Part shown: positions 16,588 to 24,739 of the stretch, one piece after another
How positions within the stretch are numbered: the stretch's first letter is position 1
Layout of the letters: each line of letters begins with the position of its first letter
Source of the DNA: Arthrospiribacter ruber
GTDB taxonomy: Bacteria; Bacteroidota; Bacteroidia; Cytophagales; Cyclobacteriaceae
Assembly (NCBI RefSeq): GCF_019343195.1
Contig: NZ_RPHB01000012.1
Coordinates: forward strand, 51,487 to 115,486
Length of the DNA: 64,000 bases
Direction of reading: 5' to 3'
Notes under the pieces: generated by a model
What the model saw: the letters and a program-made list of their open reading frames with translations, nothing else
The model's database searches: none
What the model was told of the DNA's origin: nothing
Made by a program: the position numbers and the translations under genes

Positions 16588-16655
16588 GATCCCAAAGGGA
16601 TCATATGATTATAGCATCGATCAACATATGAAGGGTACGACCCCGGCGGGGGTCG
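16588..16655. repeat. REP-like paired palindrome upstream of higBA
   Basis: GATCCCAAAGGGATC (16588-16602) and CGACCCCGGCGGGGGTCG (16638-16655) are two palindromes joined by an AT-rich linker. It has the same two-palindrome plan as 13101-13157 but a different sequence. It occupies most of the otherwise empty space before the higBA operator. Confidence 0.7.
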
Positions 16656-16744
16656 AATTGACCGAGTTAAATATTTTTTTAATCATGTGATCTACCCGCA
16701 GCCTAACTTTCTCTTTAAGAAACTTCGTCTGTAAGTTGAAAAGC

Positions 16745-16787
16745 ATTGTAAAATAATTACATATTTTGTAATTTTATTTTGTAAAAT
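16745..16787 (+). promoter_or_regulatory. Candidate HigBA operator
   Basis: Two adjacent AT-rich palindromes, TTACA-N5-TGTAA (16757-16771) and ATTTTGTAAAAT (16776-16787), with a further TTGTAAAAT half site at 16746, lie just before higB. Type II antitoxins repress their own operons by binding such repeats; direct binding is inference. Confidence 0.5.
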
Positions 16788-16814
16788 AGAATAATTTATT
16801 CTTTCAAAAATTTA

Positions 16815-17111
16815 ATGAGGATCGTTACTTATAAACGAATACAAGAATTTGCAAAGAAACATGTTGATTCTGAATTGGCACTGCGCTTCTGGTATTCTAC
16901 TACAAGTAAGAAAGACTGGAGTTCATTAAATGACATCAAAAACGATTTCAATTCAGTTGACTATGTGGACAATCATCGATTTGTTTTTAATATCAAAGGA
17001 AATACATATCGGTTGATTGCAATTATATCATTCAATGCAAAAAAGGTTTATATCAGATTCATCGGTACACATGCTGAGTATGATAAAATAAAGGACATTC
17101 AAAACATTTGA
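16815..17111 (+). CDS. higB: HigB-type toxin (mRNA interferase)
   Basis: 98 residues of the HigB toxin family, RelE/ParE-like fold. Typical features are the basic start VTYKRIQEFAKKH, the segment ALRFWYSTTSKKDWSS and the C-terminal strands VYIRFIGTHAEYDKI, which carry the conserved GTHAEYD motif. Such toxins cleave mRNA on the ribosome. It precedes its antitoxin, the usual higBA order, with only three bases between the genes. Confidence 0.93.
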   Translation: MRIVTYKRIQEFAKKHVDSELALRFWYSTTSKKDWSSLNDIKNDFNSVDYVDNHRFVFNIKGNTYRLIAIISFNAKKVYIRFIGTHAEYDKIKDIQNI

Positions 17112-17114
17112 ATC

Positions 17115-17474
17115 ATGATTAAGTCTGAAAAAGAATATAATGCTATTATAGAAAGGATCGAAGAACTACTTTCCAATCCAGATAATATAGAAAATCCTGA
17201 TGAAAAAGGATTTGTAGAATTGAACCTACTTTCTGACTTAGTAGCAGACTATGAAGAGAAGCAGCACGCGATAATGGCTCCTACTTTGGCAGAAGCAATA
17301 AGACTCCGCATGCAAGAAAGAGGTTTAACACAAAAGTCACTATCCGAACACCTTGGTGTAAGTACCTCCAGGATCAGCGAGTACCTGAATGGGAAAAGTG
17401 AACCGACACTAAAAATCGCAAGAGAAATCAGCAAAAAGCTAGATATTGAAGCTTCTATTGTATTGGGAGTCTAG
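17115..17474 (+). CDS. higA: HigA-type antitoxin with HTH-XRE domain
   Basis: 119 residues: an N-terminal helical region that would wrap HigB (about 1-45) and a C-terminal HTH-XRE domain, with the recognition region LTQKSLSEHLGVSTSRISEY followed by LNGKSEPTLKIAREI. It neutralises HigB and represses the operon. The last 17 codons and 3' flank are duplicated at 16411-16476. Confidence 0.93.
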   Translation: MIKSEKEYNAIIERIEELLSNPDNIENPDEKGFVELNLLSDLVADYEEKQHAIMAPTLAEAIRLRMQERGLTQKSLSEHLGVSTSRISEYLNGKSEPTLKIAREISKKLDIEASIVLGV

Positions 17475-17540
17475 AGTCGAAGAGACCTGTAAATCCTTAA
17501 TGTCTTCCAGACCTCGAGAGTTTAAATTGGATTTTATGGG

Positions 17541-17613
17541 TAAAACCTTCGAGGTTTTTTAAAACCTCAAAGGTTATAAAAAAAGCCGACCCCTTTCGAA
17601 GTCAGCTTTTATA
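17541..17613. terminator. Palindrome pair and bidirectional terminator between higA and tsf
   Basis: AAAACCTTCGAGGTTTT and AAAACCTCAAAGGTT (17542-17575) are followed by AAAAAAAGCCGAC...GTCAGCTTTTAT (17577-17613), a hairpin with A and T runs on opposite sides, so it can stop both the plus-strand higA transcript and the minus-strand tsf transcript. Confidence 0.75.
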
Positions 17614-17625
17614 CTATGTTTTAAT

Positions 17626-17656
17626 CTTAAATCTGAGATCTAAAATCTAAAATCAC
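17626..17656. repeat. Short heptad block, ATCTAAA type
   Basis: ATCTTAA, ATCTGAG, ATCTAAA, ATCTAAA, ATCACAA: five successive seven-base units immediately after the tsf stop codon (minus strand). Confidence 0.55.
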
Positions 17657-17658
17657 AA

Positions 17659-18489
17659 TTATCCAATAGACACTCTCTTGAAAGCAGCTACGGTCATGCC
17701 TTTGCTTACACTGTCAAGGTACTGAGCAATAGACTTGCTGTTGTCCTTTACAAATGCCTGGCTAAGCAATGTGTTTTCTTTGTAGAACTTGTTCAATTTA
17801 CCCAAAGCGATTTTCTCAAGCATCTCTTCCGGCTTGCCTTCTTGTCGTGCCTGGTCTTTACCTACTTCGATTTCTCTCTCGATCACAGAAGCGTCTACTC
17901 CGTCTTTGTCTACAGCGACAGGGTTCATGGCAGCAATCTGCATCGCTACATCTTTGCCAGCCTCTTCTACGTCCGCACCGCTAGTATTAGTCAAAGCTAC
18001 CAATACACCTAATTTGCCATTGGAGTGGATATAAGGCACTACTGCTTCACCTGTAACTTTTTCAAAGTGGGAAACCTCGATTTTCTCGCCGATTTTACCG
18101 GTCATCTCTACGATTTTCTCAGCAACGGTGATGTTTTCGAAAGGAAGTGCATTTACTTCTGCAGCAGTGTTGGCATTGTTAGACACTGCAAGATCCAAAA
18201 GTGTATTGGCAAAAGCGACAAACTCATCGTTTTTGGCAACAAAGTCAGTTTCGCAAGTCAATGACAAAAGCGTACCAGTAGTACTGTCTTCACTCACGTG
18301 AGTAACGATTGTACCTTCTTTGGTCTCTCTATCAGCTCTGGAAGCAGATACCTTCTGTCCTTTTTTTCTAAGGATATCGATAGCTTTTTCAAAGTCACCT
18401 TCCGCTTCAGTAAGGGCTTTTTTACAGTCCATCATACCGGCTCCGGTCATTTGTCTCAATTTGTTTACTTCTTGTGCAGTAATAGCCAT
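17659..18489 (-). CDS. tsf: Translation elongation factor Ts
   Basis: About 276 residues from the ATG at 18489 (MAITAQEV); an ATG 12 bases earlier is less typical. The N-terminal UBA-like domain VNKLRQMTGAGMMDCKKAL and the EF-Ts signature LTCETDFVAKNDEF (about 80-93) are present. It exchanges GDP for GTP on EF-Tu. It lies downstream of rpsB, the common order, but a hairpin terminator (18649-18692) and a palindrome pair separate the two. Confidence 0.97.
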   Translation of the reverse strand: MAITAQEVNKLRQMTGAGMMDCKKALTEAEGDFEKAIDILRKKGQKVSASRADRETKEGTIVTHVSEDSTTGTLLSLTCETDFVAKNDEFVAFANTLLDLAVSNNANTAAEVNALPFENITVAEKIVEMTGKIGEKIEVSHFEKVTGEAVVPYIHSNGKLGVLVALTNTSGADVEEAGKDVAMQIAAMNPVAVDKDGVDASVIEREIEVGKDQARQEGKPEEMLEKIALGKLNKFYKENTLLSQAFVKDNSKSIAQYLDSVSKGMTVAAFKRVSIG

Positions 18490-18577
18490 TGTTTTAGTCA
18501 ATTTATGAGATTAAACTTTTTTCTATTTTTTGAGCGAGACCTGTCAACTTTTGAATTTCGACAGTATCCCAAGATGA

Positions 18578-18640
18578 AACCTTCGAGGTTTAAACTATCA
18601 TAAGTTTAGACCAAAAGAATCTGAAAAACCTCAAAGGTTT
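18578..18640. repeat. ACCT...AGGT paired palindrome between rpsB and tsf
   Basis: AAACCTTCGAGGTTT (18578-18592) and AAACCTCAAAGGTTT (18626-18640) flank a 33-base linker. The same two half-palindromes occur close together at 17542-17575, so this is a dispersed family. Confidence 0.7.
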
Positions 18641-18648
18641 GGTAAAAA

Positions 18649-18692
18649 CAAAAAATTGAACACAGGCCAAGACCACATGTTCAATTTTTTTG
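18649..18692. terminator. Terminator between rpsB and tsf
   Basis: AAAAATTGAACA and TGTTCAATTTTT form a 12-bp stem. Read on the minus strand it directly follows rpsB and ends in a T run, so it could reduce read-through into tsf; it is symmetric enough to act on both strands. Confidence 0.7.
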
Positions 18693-18716
18693 TAATGTAT
18701 ATTATTTCAATGTGGA

Positions 18717-19478
18717 TTACTCTTCAGATCCAGCATCTACAGCTTTCTTAGCTTCTTCCTCTTCAGAAAGTTTAGCTTCTTCTTTGTCTTTCTTTCTTTC
18801 GGAAAGACCTTCTTCGATAGCTGCACCAAACGCCTTCACCAATAAAGAGATAGATTTGAATGCATCGTCATTTGCCGGGATTGGGAAATCCACTTCTCCA
18901 GGATTGGAGTTAGTATCGACCAAAGCGAAAACAGGGATACCAAGCTTTTGAGCTTCTGCAATAGCAATGTGCTCTCTTTTAATATCAACCACAAACAAAG
19001 CAGCAGGAAGTCTGGTAAGGTCAGCGATACCGCCCAATACAGATTCAAGTTTTTCTCTTTGTCTTGTGATCATCAATCGCTCTTTCTTCGCCAGGTTCTT
19101 GTAAGCATCTTCCTTCATCATTTTGTCGATGGTGGACATCTTCTTCAAGGATTTCCTGATAGTAGCAAAGTTGGTCAACATACCGCCCAACCATCTTTCG
19201 GTTACGTAAGGCATGTTAAGTCTTTTTGCTTCATCGGCTACTAAGTCTTTTGCCTGCTTTTTGGTAGCGACAAACATTACTTTTTTGCCTGAGCGAACGA
19301 TCTGCTTGATTGCATTGGATGCTTCTTCGAGGCAAACAAGCGTTTTGTTTAGGTCAATGATATGGATACCGTTCTTCTCCATGAAGATATACGGCGCCAT
19401 TCTTGGATCCCACTTTCTCGTCAAGTGTCCAAAGTGAACACCAGCATCCAGTAAGTCTTTATATTCTATTTGTGCCAT
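18717..19478 (-). CDS. rpsB: 30S ribosomal protein S2
   Basis: 253 residues starting [27 protein letters not shown], the classic S2 N-terminus, with [13 protein letters not shown] and the helical region around residues 100-150. The C-terminus carries an acidic-basic tail ([21 protein letters not shown]) usual for Bacteroidota. It starts 42 bases after rpsI, so rplM-rpsI-rpsB is probably one transcript. Confidence 0.98.
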   Translation of the reverse strand: MAQIEYKDLLDAGVHFGHLTRKWDPRMAPYIFMEKNGIHIIDLNKTLVCLEEASNAIKQIVRSGKKVMFVATKKQAKDLVADEAKRLNMPYVTERWLGGMLTNFATIRKSLKKMSTIDKMMKEDAYKNLAKKERLMITRQREKLESVLGGIADLTRLPAALFVVDIKREHIAIAEAQKLGIPVFALVDTNSNPGEVDFPIPANDDAFKSISLLVKAFGAAIEEGLSERKKDKEEAKLSEEEEAKKAVDAGSEE

Positions 19479-19520
19479 TAATAAATATAGTTTCGATATG
19501 AAATTTTGGGAAAATCCAGA

Positions 19521-19907
19521 TTAACGTTTAGAGAACTGGAATCTTCTTCTTGCTTTTCTACGTCCTGGCTTCTTACGCTCTACCATTCTAGGGTCACGGG
19601 TAAGGAAACCTTCTTTTTTCAACGCAGGTCTGTGCTCAATGTCAAATTCGCATAGGGCTCTGGCGATTGCCATTCTTGCCGCTTCTGCCTGACCTTTGAT
19701 ACCACCACCGTCTACGTTGATTTTGATGTCATAAGAACCATCCACTCCTACGAGTGCCAATGGCTGCTTCACGACAATCTGATGCAGATCAAATGGGAAG
19801 TACTGCTCGATGGTCCTGTTGTTGACCACGATCTCTCCATTCCCAGGCTTCATGTAGATTCTTGCAACAGATGTCTTTCTTCTACCGATTGTGTTGATAA
19901 TTTCCAT
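19521..19907 (-). CDS. rpsI: 30S ribosomal protein S9
   Basis: 128 residues, MEIINTIGRRKTSVARIYMK at the start and the basic C-terminal tail KKPGRRKARRRFQFSKR that reaches into the P site. Length is normal. It follows rplM by 12 bases, the universally conserved L13-S9 pair. Confidence 0.98.
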   Translation of the reverse strand: MEIINTIGRRKTSVARIYMKPGNGEIVVNNRTIEQYFPFDLHQIVVKQPLALVGVDGSYDIKINVDGGGIKGQAEAARMAIARALCEFDIEHRPALKKEGFLTRDPRMVERKKPGRRKARRRFQFSKR

Positions 19908-19919
19908 AAACTGCTGAGA

Positions 19920-20363
19920 TTAAAGTTTGACTTCTTTTGGTTGCTGAGCCGCATGCGGGTGCTCAGGACCGTTGTAAACAAAAAGATTTCTGTACAACTG
20001 TCTGCCCAATCTGTTTTTAGGCAACATACCTCTGACAGCTTTCTCCACAAGAATAGATGCTGATTTGTCTTTCAGGATTCTTGGAGTAGAAATTCTCTGA
20101 CCACCTGGGTATCCGGTATGACGGACGTAAACTTTCTCGTCCATCTTTCTACCTGTTAGTCTAACCTTGTCTGCATTGATGACAATCACGTTGTCTCCGC
20201 AGTCTACGTGAGGGGTGTAATAAGGCTTATGCTTACCCCTTAGGATTCTTGCAACCTCACTGGCAAACCTACCCAATACTGCAGACTGGGCATCCACTAC
20301 CACCCATTTTTTGTCTACAGTAGCAGCATTTGCCGATTTGGTCTTGTAGCTTAATGTATCCAC
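19920..20363 (-). CDS. rplM: 50S ribosomal protein L13
   Basis: 147 residues. The L13 core [21 protein letters not shown] (about 25-45), the [16 protein letters not shown] region, and [15 protein letters not shown] (about 108-122) identify it. First gene of the rplM-rpsI-rpsB group; a good Bacteroidota promoter lies about 60 bases upstream. Confidence 0.98.
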   Translation of the reverse strand: MDTLSYKTKSANAATVDKKWVVVDAQSAVLGRFASEVARILRGKHKPYYTPHVDCGDNVIVINADKVRLTGRKMDEKVYVRHTGYPGGQRISTPRILKDKSASILVEKAVRGMLPKNRLGRQLYRNLFVYNGPEHPHAAQQPKEVKL

Positions 20364-20419
20364 TGTGTAAATGTTTAATTATTAGCTTGTTAAATATACT
20401 TCACCCTCAAAAAGGGACA

Positions 20420-20451
20420 CAAAGATAGAAGTAATTTCTTTTTATTGCAAA
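20420..20451 (-). promoter_or_regulatory. Promoter of rplM-rpsI operon
   Basis: On the minus strand TTTG (20448-20451), a 20-base spacer, then TATCTTTG (20420-20427) fits the Bacteroidota consensus TTTG-N19-TAnnTTTG with one extra spacer base. It lies about 57 bases before the rplM start. Confidence 0.7.
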
Positions 20452-20484
20452 AGAAACCAATTTATTACCCACATTTTCTAGGAC

Positions 20485-21195
20485 TTAGCTGTTTTTTTCC
20501 AACTGTTTGACCAAGACCTCAAAGTCTTTAGGGTAAGGGGCATGCACCTCAATAGGGCTGTCATCTACTCCCGTAAAGCTTATCGCATGGGCATGAAGCG
20601 ATACCCTTTGCATAATAGGCAATTCATCTGTGTTCTTTTTGAGATTGAACCGCCTTTTCAAAGATGAAAGATACAGTGGCTTGCCGCCGTACATCTCATC
20701 TCCACATATCGGGGACTTGAGGTAAGCCAGGTGTACCCTGATCTGATGCAACCTGCCGGTGACCGGCCTGCATTCTACCAAGGTATGGTTGTAATACGCC
20801 TTCAGCGTATTGAATACCGTTTGGGAAGGCTTACCATCCTTCGTGATTTTGGCGATTCCTTTATTGGTAGCATGGATATTCCGGTCTACAAGCTCATTTT
20901 TGAACTCACGGATCCCCTCTACTACCGCATGATAGATTTTATTGACCTTTCTGTCCTCAAACTGGATCGCAATGTGTCGGTAAGCTTCCGGGTGTTTGGC
21001 GATCACTAAGCAGCCTGAAGTCTCCTTATCCAGCCGATGACACACCTGGGCATCAGGGGTGTATTGCCGGGCAAGGTCCAGAATATTCTGGGCTTCATGC
21101 CTATCGTCCAATGTCGATAAATAGGGAGGCTTGTTGACAACAAGGTAATCCTCGTTTTCAAACAGAATAAGATCTTTAAAGTCTATTTTTTTCAT
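20485..21195 (-). CDS. RluA-family pseudouridine synthase
   Basis: About 236 residues starting MKKIDFKD; an ATG 24 bases upstream is possible. The catalytic motif HRLDKETSG (about residues 52-60) holds the active-site Asp, and CRPVTGRLHQIRVHLAYL (about 158-175) is the second RluA signature. No S4 domain is seen at the N-terminus, as in short RluA-type enzymes. It would convert specific uridines of rRNA or tRNA to pseudouridine; the target position cannot be told from sequence. Confidence 0.93.
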   Translation of the reverse strand: MKKIDFKDLILFENEDYLVVNKPPYLSTLDDRHEAQNILDLARQYTPDAQVCHRLDKETSGCLVIAKHPEAYRHIAIQFEDRKVNKIYHAVVEGIREFKNELVDRNIHATNKGIAKITKDGKPSQTVFNTLKAYYNHTLVECRPVTGRLHQIRVHLAYLKSPICGDEMYGGKPLYLSSLKRRFNLKKNTDELPIMQRVSLHAHAISFTGVDDSPIEVHAPYPKDFEVLVKQLEKNS

Positions 21196-21254
21196 GTATT
21201 TCCCCGTGTCTCTTTTCAAAGAGTTTGCAAAGGTAGAAAAAGGATGGGGTAAAA

Positions 21255-21280
21255 AAAATCCTTCCCAGCGGAAGGATTTT
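21255..21280 (-). terminator. Terminator after the lipoprotein/C10-remnant unit
   Basis: AAAATCCTTC and GAAGGATTTT form a 10-bp stem with loop CCAGCG; on the minus strand a T run follows. It ends the transcript of the lipoprotein gene before the RluA-type gene. Confidence 0.75.
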
Positions 21281-21307
21281 TATCTAAATTTCCGAAAGGT
21301 GCTATTC

Positions 21308-21787
21308 TTACTTGATAATTGTAAATTCACTTGCTGTCAAACTGGCATTGTCCCATTTCAAATCACCATTAAAGTAAACTTTAATTAATTGAATACGATT
21401 TAAGTCATCAGATCTATAAATTTCAGCTTCTATAGAATCACTCTCATTTTCATTCCACTGAATAACTGTCTTTTCACTTAAAAATAAAGCCAAATTATAA
21501 TCCCTTCCGAATCCCGGCTGATTTATTCTGAAGTTTCTGGGCATGTCAAGATGATCTTCATAAAACTCTTCTAGCCGTCCATTTATTTCGTAGAAGATTT
21601 TGATATCCTCAGGATCAAGATATCTCTCATGATTAGGATCCAATCGGTTGTTTCCTTGTTCGTCTAGGATAGTGATAACCACACTAGTATCAATGAAAAC
21701 GCCTAGATTTGGTAGAGCTTCTTCTTCTTTTGAACAAGCACTTACCATCAAAAGGAGAAAGGGAAGAAGGTAAATTAAATTTTTCAT
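21308..21787 (-). CDS. Hypothetical lipoprotein (C10-peptidase-associated type)
   Basis: 159 residues with a lipoprotein signal: hydrophobic stretch LIYLLPFLLLMVSAC and Cys at residue 18. The mature part is acidic and predicted beta-rich (VVITILDEQGNNRLDP; EDIKIFYEINGRLEEFYED). Lipoproteins with this phrase type often follow C10 peptidase genes in Bacteroidota, and here it lies 12 bases downstream of a C10 remnant. A role as partner or inhibitor of such a peptidase is inference only. No catalytic motif. Confidence 0.75.
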   Translation of the reverse strand: MKNLIYLLPFLLLMVSACSKEEEALPNLGVFIDTSVVITILDEQGNNRLDPNHERYLDPEDIKIFYEINGRLEEFYEDHLDMPRNFRINQPGFGRDYNLALFLSEKTVIQWNENESDSIEAEIYRSDDLNRIQLIKVYFNGDLKWDNASLTASEFTIIK

Positions 21788-21799
21788 GACAAGTTAATT

Positions 21800-22165
21800 T
21801 TAAGGGATAATATTAAATACCATTGTTTTATTGTTGTTGAAATTGAAAGTCTGCCCTGTCGGTAGCGTCACAGTCCAATTATTATAGCTGAAAAGACCAT
21901 TTCCTAGTCCACCCCAGCCCCAATTCATATGTAATTTAAGGAGGGATTGACCCGAACAGAAAACACCCCTAAGATATTCATTATCAAAATCACGTTGATT
22001 TGTATTTTGGGGACTTCGGTCTAAATCCTGCGGCATAGGAAATTCGATAATTCCTGCTATCATTTTTGCCTGATCTATGTCTACATAGTGGATATCATTC
22101 TCTTCAATGGCAACCCCTGGGAGGTTTGTATCAAATTCCTGACAACTGAAAGTGACAAGAATCAA
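21800..22165 (-). pseudogene. Internally deleted C10 (streptopain-like) peptidase lipoprotein
   Basis: The frame begins within a lipoprotein signal (...LFLFLLILVTFSCQEF), continues with a propeptide-like stretch (HYVDIDQAKMIAGIIEF), then jumps to the C-terminal end of a C10 peptidase, LHMNWGWGGLGNGLFSYNNW and FNFNNNKTMVFNIIP. The middle, which should hold the catalytic Cys and His, is missing, so the 121-residue product cannot be an active protease. No ATG start is present; TTG at 22165 lies inside the signal sequence. A run of ten G/C (about 22232-22241) lies just upstream of the signal-coding part. Confidence 0.8.
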
Positions 22166-22439
22166 TAAAAAGAGAAACAGGTGGCAAAACTGCCTACTTA
22201 AAACAAGTGATCTGTTTAAGAAGCTGTGTGTGGGGGGGGGGTTAGTAATTCTTCATTTTTTGAAAAGTTTTTTGAAAAGGTTAAAATAATTACTTAGTCA
22301 ATGTAAAAACTAAAAATTCAAAAGACAAGATTTTTTTAATAAATTTTAGTTAAAATTTATCTGTACCCTACTGACTATCAATATATTGGGATTTATGAAG
22401 GACGAGTTATGAAGCCTTAGGATTATCATACCTCTACCC

Positions 22440-22640
22440 TGTTTCTTTTGTCTTGTATCTTATTTCTTGTATTTGCTCAATTTACGAATTACGATAGACG
22501 AATTACGAGGCTGTTCTATATACTTACCTCTACACAAATCTCAATCCATCTTGTACTATGCTCTTGGTTCTTGGCTCTTGTTTCTTGTATCTTGTATCTT
22601 GTTTCTTGTATCTTGTTTCTTGTATCTTGTTTCTTGATTC
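22440..22640. repeat. Heptad repeat array, TTCTTGT/ATCTTGT type
   Basis: TTCTTGT and ATCTTGT units alternate, most regularly at 22575-22635, with TTACGAA-like heptads in between (22480-22510) as in the array at 12.7 kb. The seven-base period holds across changes in unit sequence. Confidence 0.75.
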
Positions 22641-22680
22641 TTCGTCTCTAACCTCTCACCTCCTCTCTTTTCCCCATGCA

Positions 22681-22712
22681 GACCTTCGGAATTTAGGAAA
22701 CCCCAAAGGTCA
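22681..22712. repeat. Short palindrome pair, GACCTTCGG type
   Basis: GACCTTCGGAATTT...CCCCAAAGGTC is an imperfect hairpin almost identical to 63004-63034 (GACCTTCGGGG...CCCCAAAGGTC). It belongs to the ACCT...AGGT dispersed family. Confidence 0.6.
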
Positions 22713-22830
22713 ACAACGCCTGCCTCATATTTCTCTGACTTCTTGATTCATTATTCATCATTCATTATTCGATATTATGAAATATCGAACATCGAATAAT
22801 GAATTTCGAAAGAGCTTCGCCCATTTCACC

Positions 22831-23889
22831 TCAACTCCCTTTCCTCGTCCCTCCCTTTTCCACCGGCAATTCAAAACTGAAAATAGACCCTTTGCCCAAA
22901 GTGCTGCTCACAGAAATCTTGCTCTTATGCCCCTCAAGAATGTGTTTGACTATCGCAAGGCCCAAACCGGTGCCTCCTTTTTCTCTGGAGCGGCTTTTCT
23001 CTACTCTATAAAAACGCTCAAAAATTCTTTTCAAATCCTCGGGAGGAATTCCCTTACCATTGTCCTTGACCTCTACAGTAATATGGTTTTTGTGGGATTT
23101 CAAATGTACCTCCACTTCTCCCCCATCATTATTATATTTGATCGCATTGGAAATCAGGTTTTGGCATACCCTAAAAATCTTGTCCTTATCCGCCAAAGTC
23201 CTGTAAGTTTTTTCCTTGTCATAATAAAAGCGGATCAACATATCCCGTCTTTCTGCTTTATGCTCCAGTTCTTCTATAACTTCATGAATCACTTCTTTGA
23301 GGTCAAAAGTTTCAAAGTGGAATTTGATCACACCGCTTTCCATCTGATTCAGGGTCAGAAGATCCTGCACCAGTTTATCAAGGGCATTGAGGCTCTTTGC
23401 GGCCCTCTTCAAAAACTTCAACCTGACCGACTTATCCTCTACTGCCCCATCCAAAAGCGTATGGATATAACCTTGTGCTGCAAAAATCGGGGTTTTCAGT
23501 TCATGGGAAATATCCGCTATGAACTCCCTTCTGAATGCTGCATTTTTCTGTAGGGCCTCTATCTCCTTATTTTTGGATTGTGCATAGGTATTGATGGTCT
23601 TATTGATTTTGCGGAGAGGGGAAATGGACAGGCGGGTGGCCCTTTCTGAGACGACGGTATAATCTTTCTTTTGTATTTTTTCCAGCACACTGTATATACT
23701 GCTGATTTCTTTGAAAATCAAAAACTCCAACGTCACATTCATCAGGATATATGCCACAGAAAATGATATGGCGCCTGCAACAAGGAGCAATGTGGGTGTG
23801 GCGTCATCCAGCAAAAACAAAAAGGCTACAGTGAGGGTGGATATAGCTATAGCCAATACTAAAGAAATCCCCCTCGATGTGGTCAGCAT
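22831..23889 (-). CDS. Sensor histidine kinase (PhoR-like)
   Basis: 352 residues: two membrane helices near residues 10-55, a short linker without a clear PAS domain, the HisKA box ADISHELKTPIFAAQGYIH (phospho-accepting His about 129), and HATPase_c with N box NLISNAIKYNNDGG, G1 DNGKGIPPEDLKRIFERFYR and G2 GGTGLGLAIVKHI. It lies four bases after the response regulator stop, and both form a two-component system. The regulon cannot be read from the context; the PhoR resemblance is structural only. Confidence 0.93.
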   Translation of the reverse strand: MLTTSRGISLVLAIAISTLTVAFLFLLDDATPTLLLVAGAISFSVAYILMNVTLEFLIFKEISSIYSVLEKIQKKDYTVVSERATRLSISPLRKINKTINTYAQSKNKEIEALQKNAAFRREFIADISHELKTPIFAAQGYIHTLLDGAVEDKSVRLKFLKRAAKSLNALDKLVQDLLTLNQMESGVIKFHFETFDLKEVIHEVIEELEHKAERRDMLIRFYYDKEKTYRTLADKDKIFRVCQNLISNAIKYNNDGGEVEVHLKSHKNHITVEVKDNGKGIPPEDLKRIFERFYRVEKSRSREKGGTGLGLAIVKHILEGHKSKISVSSTLGKGSIFSFELPVEKGGTRKGS

Positions 23890-23893
23890 ACAA

Positions 23894-24583
23894 TCAATTC
23901 AAGTCGAACTTATAACCTACTCCTTTTACAGTAGTGATGTAATCATCGCCGATTTTTTCTCTGACTTTTCTGATGTGAACGTCTACCGTCCTAGCTAAAA
24001 CAAACACATCTGCTCCCCAGATATTCTGCAAAAGGTCATCTCTACTGAATACCATATTAGGGTTTTTGGCAAGGAAATACAAAAGTTCGAATTCTTTTTT
24101 GGGAAGTGTGATGATTTTTCCGCTTTTGTCTATCGTATAACTTGTCCTGTCTATGATCAAATCTTTGATTTTGATCTGGGAAAACTCCTGTTCTTTTTTT
24201 GATTCCCTCCTGAACAAAGCACCGATCCTGCTCATCAGCGCTCTGGGTTTGATAGGCTTGGTGATATAATCATCCGCCCCAACGTCAAAAGCCGCTACTT
24301 CAGAGTATTCCTCCGAACGTGCAGTCAAAAAGATAATGAAAGCATTTTTCAGTTCGGGTATATCCCTGATTTGTCTACAGGTCTCTACTCCATCCTGATT
24401 GGGCATCATGATATCCAACAAAATAACGTCAGGATTAAATTTAATAGCCGTTTTTACGGCTTTGACCCCATCTTCGGCAGATTCCACGTCATAGCCTTCT
24501 TTTTTGAGATTGTAAGAAAGCAGGTCAACAATATCCGGTTCGTCATCGACTACCAGTACTTTTACTTTTGGTTTATCGCTCAT
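23894..24583 (-). CDS. OmpR/PhoB-family response regulator
   Basis: 229 residues: receiver domain with acidic pair DDEPD (about 12-16), phospho-acceptor Asp in ILLDIMMP (about 57) and the conserved Lys in YITKPIKPR (about 108), followed by a winged-helix DNA-binding domain (LIIDRTSYTIDK... to VKGVGYKFDLN). First gene of the regulator-kinase operon. Confidence 0.95.
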   Translation of the reverse strand: MSDKPKVKVLVVDDEPDIVDLLSYNLKKEGYDVESAEDGVKAVKTAIKFNPDVILLDIMMPNQDGVETCRQIRDIPELKNAFIIFLTARSEEYSEVAAFDVGADDYITKPIKPRALMSRIGALFRRESKKEQEFSQIKIKDLIIDRTSYTIDKSGKIITLPKKEFELLYFLAKNPNMVFSRDDLLQNIWGADVFVLARTVDVHIRKVREKIGDDYITTVKGVGYKFDLN

Positions 24584-24739
24584 TTGAGATTGGCGGGTTT
24601 TTAAAATCTTGCGCTAAGGCGATGCTAATTTAAAAAAAGCCTTCACATAAAAAGATCATATTCACGGAAAGGACAGGAAAAACAACATTAATTTCACTTT
24701 ACCCCTGCCAATGTTAAATAATAGTTACTTAATTATGAT

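Larger units (their letters stand above)
22200..22830. other. Intergenic region with homopolymer and heptad repeats
   Basis: Contains a (GT)n-G10 run near 22224-22241, AT-rich DNA, then heptad arrays (22385-22640), one palindrome pair (22681-22712) and ATCGAAT/CATTATT-type repeats (22745-22808). Open frames here are repeat artefacts. No gene is supported. Confidence 0.65.

Noticed and set aside
22448..22746. Open frames rich in LVSCILYLVSCILFL
   Set aside because: Translation of the TTCTTGT/ATCTTGT array; hydrophobicity is a by-product of the repeat, not a membrane protein.
22777..23553. 258-residue plus-strand frame
   Set aside because: Fully antisense to the histidine kinase gene, which has clear HisKA and ATPase motifs.
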